From the NCBI RefSeq assembly GCF_001698225.1, contig NZ_CP016594.1, forward strand, positions 1,736,001 through 1,800,000: a stretch of 64,000 bases of DNA. Direction: 5' to 3'. Under the pieces are notes generated by a model. The model saw only the letters and a list, made by a program, of their open reading frames with translations, was not told the origin of the DNA and searched no databases. The DNA is from Gordonia terrae. GTDB taxonomy: Bacteria; Actinomycetota; Actinomycetes; Mycobacteriales; Mycobacteriaceae. The first letter of the stretch is position 1. The number at the start of each line of letters is the position of its first letter. Both the position numbers and the translations under genes were made by a program. Positions 27,283 through 35,302 of this stretch are shown piece by piece.

Positions 27283-28506
27283 ATGCGCGACGTCGTCATC
27301 TGCGAACCGGTACGCACCCCTATCGGCCGCTACGGCGGAATGTTCACGAGCCTCACCGCCGTCGACCTCGGGGTCGCCGCGCTGACCGGAATGCTCGACC
27401 GCACGGGGCTCGACCCGGAGAAGGTCGAGGACGTCATCCTCGGACATTGCAACGGCAACAGCGAGGCGCCGGCGCTCGGTCGTGTGATAGCACTCGACGC
27501 CGGATTGCCGATCACGGTGGGCGGCATGCACATCGATCGACGATGCGGCTCGGGCCTGCAAGCCGTCATCCAGGCCGCCTACCAGGTGTCCGCGGGCGAC
27601 AACGACCTCGTCGTCGCGGGCGGGGCCGAATCGATGAGCAATGCGTCGTTCTACTCCGTCGACATGCGGTGGGGTGGGGCCCGCACCGGTATCGCGATGC
27701 ACGACAGCCTCGTTCGTGCTCGCTCGACCGCCGGCGGCAAGAACTATCCGGTGCCCGGCGGGATGATCGAGACGGCCGAGAACCTGCGCAAGGAGTACGA
27801 GATCTCCCGCGCGGAGCAGGACGAGCTGGCTGTGGCATCGCACGAACGAGCGGTCCGCGCCCAGAAGGACGGCGTGCTGGCCGAGGAGATCATCCCGGTC
27901 ACGGTGCCCGGCCGCAAAGGCGATCAGGTCATCGACACCGACGAACATCCGCGCCCCGATGTCTCGGTCGAATCGCTGTCGAAACTGAAGCCGATCATGG
28001 GCACGATCGATCCGGACGCGACCGTGACGGCGGGCAACGCCAGTGGCCAGAACGACGCCGCGTCGATGGCGATCGTGACCACACCCGAGGTCGCGGAGAA
28101 GCTGGGCCTACGTCCACTGGTGAAGCTGGTGTCCTGGGGTCTGGCGGGGGTACCGCCGCGCACCATGGGGATCGGACCGGTACCCGCGACCGAAAAGGCG
28201 CTCGCGAAGGCCGGACTGACACTCGCCGACATCGACGTGATCGAGTTGAACGAGGCCTTCGCGGCGCAAGCGCTGGCGGTGACGCGCGAGTGGGGATTCG
28301 GCCGGTTCGGCGCCGGTGGCGACTTCGAGCGCACCAACGTCAACGGTTCGGGTATCTCCCTGGGACACCCCGTCGGCGCGACCGGCGGCCGCATGCTGGC
28401 CTCGCTGGCCCGCGAACTGCACCGTCGAGATGCGCGCTACGGGCTGGAGACCATGTGTATCGGCGGCGGCCAGGGACTCGCGGCGGTCTTCGAGCGCGTC
28501 GCCTGA
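27283..28506 (+). CDS. thiolase (acetyl-CoA C-acetyltransferase)
   Basis: This is a 407-residue thiolase with a full active site: Cys88 in DRRCGSGLQAV, NEAFAAQALA, His362 in GHPVGATGGR and Cys392 in MCIGGGQG. That arrangement is typical of biosynthetic/degradative acetyl-CoA acetyltransferases. It follows the SDR gene closely on the same strand (52 bp, with a GAAAGG site), giving a two-gene unit for the last two steps of beta-oxidation. A strong hairpin follows the stop. Confidence 0.93.
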   Translation: MRDVVICEPVRTPIGRYGGMFTSLTAVDLGVAALTGMLDRTGLDPEKVEDVILGHCNGNSEAPALGRVIALDAGLPITVGGMHIDRRCGSGLQAVIQAAYQVSAGDNDLVVAGGAESMSNASFYSVDMRWGGARTGIAMHDSLVRARSTAGGKNYPVPGGMIETAENLRKEYEISRAEQDELAVASHERAVRAQKDGVLAEEIIPVTVPGRKGDQVIDTDEHPRPDVSVESLSKLKPIMGTIDPDATVTAGNASGQNDAASMAIVTTPEVAEKLGLRPLVKLVSWGLAGVPPRTMGIGPVPATEKALAKAGLTLADIDVIELNEAFAAQALAVTREWGFGRFGAGGDFERTNVNGSGISLGHPVGATGGRMLASLARELHRRDARYGLETMCIGGGQGLAAVFERVA

Positions 28507-28518
28507 CACCGAGACTCG

Positions 28519-28553
28519 CCGGGCCCCACCTGATCCGCACCGGTGGGGCCCGG
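28519..28553. terminator. 12-bp-stem hairpin between convergent genes
   Basis: The perfect inverted repeat CCGGGCCCCACC / GGTGGGGCCCGG (28519-28530 and 28542-28553, 11-nt loop) lies between the thiolase stop and the convergent LysR stop at 28565. A bidirectional intrinsic terminator without a T tract is likely. Confidence 0.7.
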
Positions 28554-28564
28554 AGTTCCACCCG

Positions 28565-29437
28565 TCATCCCGCCGATTCGCGCACGAGGTCGACGAATGC
28601 CTGGCCAACGGCCGACAGCGACGGCGGGTGGAAAGCGATCGCGAAGGGACGCACTACATTCGGCTCGATCTCGCGGATGACGACCGGTCCGTCGGCCGAC
28701 TCCGCGACCGACCGCTCGAGGAGCGTACCGCCGATCCCGGACTCCACCATGGGAAGCCGTTCCTCGCGGATCTCCGACAGTACGGCCAGCGGTGGCCGGA
28801 CGCCCGCGACTCGGATGGCCTCCTCGAACTCGTCGGCCACCGAGTAGCCGCGCGGCACGAAGACCATCGGGATCGACGGCAGGTTGTTCAGCGGGATCGG
28901 GCCATCGGGCACCTCGGTACCGGGTGGGTAGACCAGCACGTGTTCGTGTTCGCCGATCACGATCACCTCGAGATCGTCACCGGCGATGGGCAGGTGGGCG
29001 ACGGCGAACTCGCAGTGACCGTCCTCGATGGCCGACGCGGCCCTGGTCTCGTCGCGCAATTCGCCGAGCCGCACCGACACTCGCGGATACGTGGCCCGGA
29101 ACCGGGCGACGAGATCGACGACGGGCCCGACGGCGGTCGCGGCGAAGGCGAGAATGTCCAGGTGGCCGGTGAGTTCGTCCGCCGATGCGGAGAGCAGATC
29201 GTCGACGGCGTCCATGTCCCGCACGATCTGCCGTGCGGGACCGACCATCGTGCGCCCGGCCGCCGACAGGACCATCCCCCGACCTATGCGGTGGAACAGC
29301 TGAACCCCGAGTTCGCGTTCGAGCGCCCGGAGTGCCTGGGACACAGTGGGTTGGGCGACACCCAGGGCCGATGCCGCACCACCGATGCCCTTGTTCTCGA
29401 CCACTGCCAGGAAGTATTCGACCTGCCGCAATTCCAT
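28565..29437 (-). CDS. LysR-family transcriptional regulator
   Basis: This 290-residue LysR-type regulator has an N-terminal winged HTH, MELRQVEYFLAVVENKGIG followed by ASALGVAQPTVSQALRALE, then the inducer-binding domain. ATG 29437 gives the canonical LysR start. An in-frame GTG at 29449 would overlap the upstream LysR stop by 4 bp (GTGA) and is a fair alternative, adding four residues. Either way the gene is tightly coupled to the upstream LysR gene. It probably senses an aromatic or organic acid linked to the nearby catabolic genes; that is inference. Confidence 0.88.
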   Translation of the reverse strand: MELRQVEYFLAVVENKGIGGAASALGVAQPTVSQALRALERELGVQLFHRIGRGMVLSAAGRTMVGPARQIVRDMDAVDDLLSASADELTGHLDILAFAATAVGPVVDLVARFRATYPRVSVRLGELRDETRAASAIEDGHCEFAVAHLPIAGDDLEVIVIGEHEHVLVYPPGTEVPDGPIPLNNLPSIPMVFVPRGYSVADEFEEAIRVAGVRPPLAVLSEIREERLPMVESGIGGTLLERSVAESADGPVVIREIEPNVVRPFAIAFHPPSLSAVGQAFVDLVRESAG

Positions 29438-29445
29438 GGTGGAAC

Positions 29446-30357
29446 TCACCAATCCCGTGGTTCGGCGGGATCGGGAGCGATCCCGCAGTGGACCTTCGCC
29501 GCGGAGATGAAGGCGAGTGCGGCCGGCGAGGGGAGCCCCGATCGCAGGACGAGGCCCCACGGTCGGGTCAGGGGCGGGTCGAGTGCCAGGCGCCGGAGTC
29601 CCGCGAGCTGCCGGTCGGCCACGGTGCGCGGGAGAACCGTTGCCCCGGTTCCCTTCTTGACCAGGCTCCACACCGCGGACGGCAACTGGCAGTCGACCAC
29701 CACGTTCTTGCCGTCGTCGTCGAGGAGCCCGTCGAGAAGCGCCGCGGTGATCGGGTCGCTGTGATCGATGACGAGAGGTAACGAGCGGACCGCCGCGTGC
29801 GGCATCGGATCGTGCAGGCTGTCGGCGAGCGTGGCCGGCGCCGCCACGACCAGCTCCTGCTCGGCCATCGGGATGGCCGTGAACGTCGCGTGCTCGGCGG
29901 CCGAGTCCATGATCCCGACCTCGGCGTCGCCCGATCGCAACGCCGACAGCACTCCGGCGGGGCTGTCGGCGGAGACGACCCGAACCGACAAGCGCGGGAA
30001 ACGTTCCCGGAACAGGCGGACGACGTTGACCACCGGATCCACACTGAACGCCGCGTAGGTCACGACGTCGACGCGGCCGGCGCGCAACTCGCGAACCGCA
30101 TCGACCTTGGCCTTGGCTCGGTCGACGTCGGCCAGGATGCGCCGGGCGGCGACGTCGAGTTTGCGACCGGCCTCGGTGAGTTCGAGACGACGGCCGGTGC
30201 GGTCGAACAGGGTGACGCCGAGTCGCTTCTCGAGTGTCCGGATGGCCTGGGAGAGCGAGGGTTGTGAGATGTACAGCGACTGGGCGGCCTTCGTGATGCC
30301 GCCGTGGTCGACCACGGCGACGAAGTAGGTCACGAGGTGCAGGTCCACCCCGGTCAC
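29446..30357 (-). CDS. LysR-family transcriptional regulator (tandem partner)
   Basis: This 303-residue LysR-type regulator starts with GTG at 30357 (VTGVDLHLVTYFVAVVDHGG). The HTH is KAAQSLYISQPSLSQAIRTLEKRLG. The rest is an effector-binding domain of normal length. It lies immediately upstream of a second LysR gene whose start it touches. Its own 5' leader consists of four copies of a 36-bp repeat that begin 3 bp before the start codon, which is unusual for a regulator gene. Divergence from its neighbour in the effector domain suggests the two sense different ligands. Confidence 0.88.
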   Translation of the reverse strand: MTGVDLHLVTYFVAVVDHGGITKAAQSLYISQPSLSQAIRTLEKRLGVTLFDRTGRRLELTEAGRKLDVAARRILADVDRAKAKVDAVRELRAGRVDVVTYAAFSVDPVVNVVRLFRERFPRLSVRVVSADSPAGVLSALRSGDAEVGIMDSAAEHATFTAIPMAEQELVVAAPATLADSLHDPMPHAAVRSLPLVIDHSDPITAALLDGLLDDDGKNVVVDCQLPSAVWSLVKKGTGATVLPRTVADRQLAGLRRLALDPPLTRPWGLVLRSGLPSPAALAFISAAKVHCGIAPDPAEPRDW

Positions 30358-30360
30358 CTT

Positions 30361-30504
30361 ATCCGGCGCCGGGAGCGGAGCGAGCGGGCCGAGTGGATCC
30401 GGCGCCGGGAGCGGAGCGAGCGGGCCGAGTGGATCCGGCGCCGGGAGCGGAGCGAGCGGGCCGAGTGGATCCGGCGCCGGGAGCGGAGCGAGCGGGCCGA
30501 GTCG
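30361..30504. repeat. four tandem copies of a 36-bp repeat
   Basis: Four head-to-tail, essentially identical 36-bp units begin at 30361, 30397, 30433 and 30469. Each contains the self-complementary CCGGCGCCGG followed by GAGCGGAGCGAGCG. A diverged partial unit follows to about 30520. They lie between the enoyl-CoA hydratase stop (30523) and the LysR start (30357) on the minus strand, so they form the LysR 5' leader. The period is a multiple of 3 but no gene runs through them. Confidence 0.92.
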
Positions 30505-30522
30505 ATACGGCGTCCGGGGAGG

Positions 30523-31284
30523 TCACTTACCCGTCCATCGCGGCGCCCGCTTCTCGGCGAAGGCGATGGCGCCCTCCTTGGCGTCGTCGGAGGCGAACAC
30601 CGGGCCGAGGAAGTCCCACTGCTTCTTGATCAGTTCGGGATCGGTGTAGCGGATCGCCATCGAGGTGACCTGTTTGGTCGCCCGGACGGCGAGGGGGCCG
30701 TTCGCGGCGATGACGGCGGCCAGTTCGCGGGCGCCGGCGAGTGCCTCACCCGGTTCGGTGACCCGGTTGACCAGCCCGAACTGGTGCGCGCGTTCGGCGG
30801 TGAGCGGTTCGCCGGTCAATGCGAGTTCCATCGCGACCTGGTACGGCAGGATCTTCGGCAGGCGGAGCAGCCCACCTGCTGCGGCGGCGAGCCCGCGCTT
30901 GACCTCGGGGATGCCGAATTTGGAGTTGTTCGCCGCGACGACGAGGTCGGCCGACAACGCGAGTTCGCACCCACCTGCCAGCGCCCAGCCTTCGACGGCG
31001 GCGATGAGTGGCTTGGTCGGCGGCGAATCGGCGAGCCCGCCGAATCCGCGGCCTTCCAGCGACACCACTTCGCCGCGCGTGAAGGCCTTCAGGTCCATCC
31101 CTGCGCAGAACGTCCCGCCGGCGCCGGTGAGGATGCCGATGGTGAGGTCGTCGCGTGCCTCGAGTTCGTCGATGGCGGCGGCGATGCCCTCGGAGACCTC
31201 GCGGTTGACGGCGTTCTTCGCTTCGGGGCGGTTGATCGTGATGACGGCGACGCCGTCGGCGAACTCGGTGAGCACTGCACTCAT
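30523..31284 (-). CDS. enoyl-CoA hydratase (crotonase family)
   Basis: This 253-residue crotonase is likely to hydrate trans-2-enoyl-CoA to 3-hydroxyacyl-CoA. Seen: INRPEAKNAVN near the start, oxyanion-hole blocks FCAGMDLKAF and AVEGWALAGGCELALSADL, and the IPEVKRGL segment. The acidic residue Glu in PEV(K) is present, while the first catalytic Glu position of rat hydratase is less clear, so isomerase activity is possible. An MBL-fold gene lies 33 bp upstream on the same strand, suggesting co-transcription. It fills the hydratase step of the regional beta-oxidation set. Confidence 0.9.
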   Translation of the reverse strand: MSAVLTEFADGVAVITINRPEAKNAVNREVSEGIAAAIDELEARDDLTIGILTGAGGTFCAGMDLKAFTRGEVVSLEGRGFGGLADSPPTKPLIAAVEGWALAGGCELALSADLVVAANNSKFGIPEVKRGLAAAAGGLLRLPKILPYQVAMELALTGEPLTAERAHQFGLVNRVTEPGEALAGARELAAVIAANGPLAVRATKQVTSMAIRYTDPELIKKQWDFLGPVFASDDAKEGAIAFAEKRAPRWTGK

Positions 31285-31317
31285 GGGGACTCCTGGATCG
31301 GTGGGTGGAGCGGGATG

Positions 31318-32445
31318 TCAGGTGTTCTCGGTCATGGAGATCGGTTGCGGCTCAGCCGATGTGGCGCTATCGGTGAGGAACCAGCGAACCGGGTTCGTGG
31401 CAGCCGTGTCGTCGTCGGGAGCACCGGCGGGCACGCGTGCGTCGAGGATCCCGCGTTCCTGCAGGACGACCAGATGGGCGTGTGTCTCCCGCAGTGCCAG
31501 GCGGCTGAGCGTGAGCGACAGCTCCTCGAACGGGCGCGACCAGGTCACCGATCGGGTGATCTCCCACGCCGTGCTCTCCGGATGCCGGGCCACCGTCTCG
31601 GTGATCTCACCGAGTCGTTCCTCGTGATGCGTGAGCAGCCCCGTCACCCGGTTGCCGAGGCCCCGGAATCGGTACTCGTGGGACGGCAGCGCCTCGTGGT
31701 CGCGCATCTTCTCGGTGTTGGCCAGCGAGATCAGGTAGTCGGCGAGGGGGCTGTCGGTCTGCATGGGATTGGTCGAGATGTTCGGACTGATCCGCGGCAG
31801 CAGGTGGTCGCCGGTGAAGATGACGCCGGCGGTGTCGTCGGCGAAGCAGAGGTGTCCTGCGGTGTGGCCGGGGGTCCAAATGGCGCGGAGATCCCAGCCG
31901 GGGATGTCGAGCGGGGCGTCGCCGGTCAGCTCGCGGTCGACCGTCCGGCCGTCGGGCATGCGGATGAAACCCACCAGGCCCTCGTCGGCGACCTCGGCCG
32001 GTGCGCCGAGCAGCCGGAGTTCCGACCGCGCCTGCTCCAGCTGGCTCTCGACCTCGTCGTCGGAGTGGTGACGCAGATACCGGGCGTCGTCGCGATGCAT
32101 CCACAGCTCGGCGTCGACGTGTTCGAGCAGGCGCGGCACGAGCCCGAAGTGGTCGGGATGGAGGTGGGTCACACCGATCGAGCGCACGTCGGTGAGGTCG
32201 TGGCCGGTGGAGCGGATGCCGGCGACGAGGACATCCCATGACTCGTCGGACGGCCAGCCGGCATCGATGAGCGCGAGACCGCCGTCGGGCAGTCCGAGGG
32301 CGTAGACGAGGACGTATCGCAGCGGATTGGGACCCATGGGTACCGGGATCGACCACAGCTGCGGCCGGACCTCCTCGACCGGCGGCAGGACCTTGTCGGC
32401 CCAGGCCTGCTTCTGCAGTACGCCGGTGACCTCGATCGGGACCAT
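31318..32445 (-). CDS. MBL-fold metallo-hydrolase
   Basis: This 375-residue metallo-beta-lactamase-fold protein has a metal-binding motif THLHPDHFG (93-101, HxHxDH), followed by further ligands in TPGHTAGH and FTGDHLLP. The C-terminal 100 residues form a helical domain seen in related MBL hydrolases. ATG 32445 is chosen because GAGGAGG lies 3-9 nt upstream; the longer frame to 32514 adds an Arg-rich tail. Relatives act as thioesterases or lactonases; the substrate is unknown. It is upstream of and probably co-transcribed with the enoyl-CoA hydratase. Confidence 0.88.
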   Translation of the reverse strand: MVPIEVTGVLQKQAWADKVLPPVEEVRPQLWSIPVPMGPNPLRYVLVYALGLPDGGLALIDAGWPSDESWDVLVAGIRSTGHDLTDVRSIGVTHLHPDHFGLVPRLLEHVDAELWMHRDDARYLRHHSDDEVESQLEQARSELRLLGAPAEVADEGLVGFIRMPDGRTVDRELTGDAPLDIPGWDLRAIWTPGHTAGHLCFADDTAGVIFTGDHLLPRISPNISTNPMQTDSPLADYLISLANTEKMRDHEALPSHEYRFRGLGNRVTGLLTHHEERLGEITETVARHPESTAWEITRSVTWSRPFEELSLTLSRLALRETHAHLVVLQERGILDARVPAGAPDDDTAATNPVRWFLTDSATSAEPQPISMTENT

Positions 32446-32575
32446 CCAGCCTCCTCCTCGGGTGCGTCGTTCGCGCCGGGCACCGCGACGAGTGGTGCAG
32501 TGAACTGCTGTCATCCGATCACGAGACGACTTCGACGCTCAAACTGGGTGCGGCTCAGACACCCTGAGGTAGGAC

Positions 32576-33439
32576 CTATGTGTCGAGTTCGGCGACGCAC
32601 ACGGGTCGGCCGTCGGCCGGGTCGATGGGGCGGCCTTCGGCCGGGCGACCACCGGCGGCCTCCGCGGACCCACCGAGTGCGGCGGTGTCACACGCCGCCG
32701 CGACCTCGCCGATGAGACGACCGGCGAGTTCCGGCTGGATGAGCGGGAAGAGGTGACTCGCACCGGGAATGACGGTGAGCGATCCATTCTGGGCCGCCTC
32801 GACGAACCGCTGCTCGTGCATCCGGAACTGGTCATGGCTCCCGTTGACGAACACCGTGCGACCCGGATAGCGCCGGATCTCACCGAGAGCGTCGAATCGC
32901 TTGATCCCGGCGACGACGTCGGCGATCGAACCCAGGGCGAGCCCGCCGATCTCCATGTCCGCCGACACCTGCCGCCCGACGGCGAGGCGGGTGGCCACCT
33001 GGCTGATGATGGCGGCCTGACGCGGGAGGAACGCTGTCACCGCCCCGAAAGTCTCGAACGGGGCGGCGAGCAGCGGACTCGGTTGCGTGGTCGCGCACAT
33101 CGGCACCAGGGCCGCGGCAGCCTCCGGGTGGTGTCCGGCGACCGCCATCGCCACATAACCGCCCATCGACATCCCGGCGACGACCGCGGGTCGGCCCAGT
33201 CGGCGGATCTCGGTGAGCACCGTGTCCACCGCACCGGACATCGAGAACGTCTCATCGCGTCGCGCACCGTGGCCGGGGAGGTCCGGGGTGGCGACCTCCC
33301 GCCCCGGTGCGGCAGAACCGGCGACTGCCTCGGCGACGCGGTGCAGCGTTGCGCCGCTCACTCGTAAGCCGTGGACGAGGACGACAGGTGTGGGCTCGTC
33401 CACCGGGGAATCGACGGTGACGGGTGCGGGCGCGGCCAT
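32576..33439 (-). CDS. alpha/beta hydrolase
   Basis: This 287-residue cytosolic alpha/beta hydrolase has LVHGLRVSG (oxyanion loop, 21-29), the nucleophile elbow AGMSMGG with Ser91, and the late histidine in PGASHLFPL. The fold is that of esterases, lactonases or meta-cleavage hydrolases, with no signal peptide. The last 30 residues are low-complexity. It precedes the MBL-fold gene by 130 bp on the same strand. Its role in the catabolic region is plausible but not shown. Confidence 0.85.
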   Translation of the reverse strand: MAAPAPVTVDSPVDEPTPVVLVHGLRVSGATLHRVAEAVAGSAAPGREVATPDLPGHGARRDETFSMSGAVDTVLTEIRRLGRPAVVAGMSMGGYVAMAVAGHHPEAAAALVPMCATTQPSPLLAAPFETFGAVTAFLPRQAAIISQVATRLAVGRQVSADMEIGGLALGSIADVVAGIKRFDALGEIRRYPGRTVFVNGSHDQFRMHEQRFVEAAQNGSLTVIPGASHLFPLIQPELAGRLIGEVAAACDTAALGGSAEAAGGRPAEGRPIDPADGRPVCVAELDT

Positions 33440-33495
33440 CGCACGCAGTATGCAGGCGAATCGGCCTCCACGCCGCGCGCGTCATCGACTGTTCG

Positions 33496-35088
33496 TCAGC
33501 GGGCTGCTTCGGAGTCCGTTTGTTCGGTGTCTGTTCGTTCGAGATCTGCTTCCGCGGCGGGCGGGGACACCCGCCGCTCGATCCCGATCCGATCCAGGAA
33601 CCCGGCGTCGTGGGAGACCACCAGGAGCGCACCGGTCCAGGCCTCCAGAGCGTCGACGAGTTGCGTGACGGTGTCGAGGTCGAGGTTGTTCGTCGGTTCG
33701 TCGAGGATCAGGAGCCGCGGTGTGGGGTCGCCGAGCAGGGCGTCGGCCAGGGCGACGCGTAGTCGTTCCCCGCCGGACAGTTCGGCGAGTGCGCGATCCG
33801 CGCGGGCCCCCCGGAACAGGAACCGCGCGAGGTGCGCCCGCACCTCCTGGGTGGAGATGTCCGGGTGGGTCCGCGCCAGGTGTTCGGCGATCGATCGCGC
33901 CGGGTCGGGGAAGGCGATCCGTTGAGGCACCGATGCGTACGGCACGACGACGGATTCGCGCGCGATGACGTCGGCGATCAGCGTAGATTTCCCGGAACCG
34001 TTGGGACCGACGAGGGCCACCCGCTCGGGTCCGTCGACGCGCAGACGGTCGTCGACGATGATCTGGGCGCGCGGGGCCACCTCCGGCGTCGGCACGACGA
34101 TCCGGGCGGTCCGGTCGGCGCGGATGTCCTCGCGCGCCTCGTCGAGACGTGTTGCCGCGGAGGCGACGTCGTCGCGATGGGCGTTGCGGAGCTTGCCCGC
34201 CGACACCTGTGCCTCACTCTTCCGATTGTGCGCGACGATCTTCGGTACCCGCTTCTCGCGTTCGGCGGTGGCGCCGGTCCGGGCCCGCCGGTCGAGTTTG
34301 ATCAACGCCTCGGACATCTCCCGGCGCTGTTTGCGCAAGTCGCCGGCCGCGGTGGCGAGCGCGGCCTCGGCGGCTTCCTGCTCGGCGTCGACGATCTCGC
34401 GGTACTGCGAGTACGGGCCGCCGAACAGTCGCACGCGACCGTGGTACAGCTCCACCGTTGCGTCGACGCGCTCGAGGAGCTCGAGGTCGTGACTCGCCAC
34501 GACCACCGTGCCCGTGAACGCGGTGATGGCGTCGAAAAGCCGTGCGCGCGAGTCGGTGTCCAGGTTGTTGGTCGGCTCGTCGAGAAGCAGGATCGTCGGA
34601 TTGGCGAGAAGCGCGGCGACGATCGCCAGCAGGGTGGCCTCACCGCCGGACATGGCGCCGACCGGGCGGTCGAGGTCGCGCGGCAGGCCCATCTGCTCGA
34701 GGAGTCCGACGGCGCGCTCCTCGACGCCCCAGTCGTCCCCGACGGCGTCGAAGTCCGCCGGATCGACCGAACCGTTCTCGATTCGCGCTATGGCGCAGCG
34801 GATCTCGTGGATGCCGAGAGCCTGCGCCACGGTGGACGACGGATCGGATTGCGGGTCCTGTGCGACCACGCCGACCTCGGTTGTCGACGCCCCGCCCGCG
34901 AGGGTGACACTGCCGGACGCCGGCCGCAAACGGCCCGCGATCAGGCCCAGGAGCGTCGACTTGCCCGCACCGTTCGCACCGATGAGAGCGTAGGTCTCGG
35001 CACCGAGAGCGAGGTCGAGGTGATCGAAGACGACGGTCCCGTCAGGCCAGGCGAACGAGACGTCGGACAGCACGATGGAAGATGGCAT
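33496..35088 (-). CDS. ABC-F ATPase, antibiotic-resistance type
   Basis: This 530-residue twin ABC protein has no membrane part. Domain 1 has IGANGAGKST, AMSGGEATL (a modified signature) and LLLDEPTNNLD. A charged linker follows (about 240-330). Domain 2 has VGPNGSGKST, ELSGGERLR and LILDEPTNNLD. It resembles the actinobacterial ribosome-protection ABC-F proteins (ARE group) more than Uup or EttA. ATG 35088 has AGGAG 5 nt upstream. The preceding 115 nt hold a tiny reading frame and a stem that can cover this ribosome binding site, which fits induced expression. Which drug it protects against cannot be read. Confidence 0.87.
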   Translation of the reverse strand: MPSSIVLSDVSFAWPDGTVVFDHLDLALGAETYALIGANGAGKSTLLGLIAGRLRPASGSVTLAGGASTTEVGVVAQDPQSDPSSTVAQALGIHEIRCAIARIENGSVDPADFDAVGDDWGVEERAVGLLEQMGLPRDLDRPVGAMSGGEATLLAIVAALLANPTILLLDEPTNNLDTDSRARLFDAITAFTGTVVVASHDLELLERVDATVELYHGRVRLFGGPYSQYREIVDAEQEAAEAALATAAGDLRKQRREMSEALIKLDRRARTGATAEREKRVPKIVAHNRKSEAQVSAGKLRNAHRDDVASAATRLDEAREDIRADRTARIVVPTPEVAPRAQIIVDDRLRVDGPERVALVGPNGSGKSTLIADVIARESVVVPYASVPQRIAFPDPARSIAEHLARTHPDISTQEVRAHLARFLFRGARADRALAELSGGERLRVALADALLGDPTPRLLILDEPTNNLDLDTVTQLVDALEAWTGALLVVSHDAGFLDRIGIERRVSPPAAEADLERTDTEQTDSEAAR

Positions 35089-35203
35089 GAGCACTCCTGA
35101 AGTGGATCGGGTACACCGACGAGGGCGTCGATGATGTCCGCCGGCGGTGCCGACGGGCCGGGGCCACTTCAGTTCTTCATCGCGGTGGATCACTCCTGAC
35201 AGG
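35089..35203 (-). promoter_or_regulatory. putative attenuator leader (MKN peptide plus RBS-sequestering stem)
   Basis: Read on the minus strand, this leader has AGGAG (35197-35193), then a three-codon frame ATG AAG AAC TGA (35180-35169). Its stop lies inside CTGAAGTGG (35172-35164). That nonamer is perfectly complementary to CCACTTCAG (35105-35097), which runs into the AGGAG of the ABC-F gene (35098-35094). A ribosome held on the leader would mask the first arm and free the ABC-F site. This is the layout of translational attenuation known from erm and ABC-F resistance genes. Regulation is inferred from sequence only. Confidence 0.55.
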
Positions 35204-35302
35204 TCTACGTGCAGTGGTGACCACCGTAGCGGACGAGTCCGGCGTTGCCAACGGAATTACGGCCGGAGTGTTCTGGTCCGGGGTCACCGCTACGGTTGGG
35301 GT

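Noticed and set aside
30361..30504. 36-bp repeats could suggest a CRISPR array
   Set aside because: Units are directly adjacent with no spacers, and no cas genes are in the window. It is a plain tandem repeat.
33496..35193. GTG start at 35193 for the ABC-F gene, adding 35 residues
   Set aside because: The extension is Arg/Pro-rich with no family match, and the ATG at 35088 has a well-spaced AGGAG. The upstream sequence is better explained as a leader.
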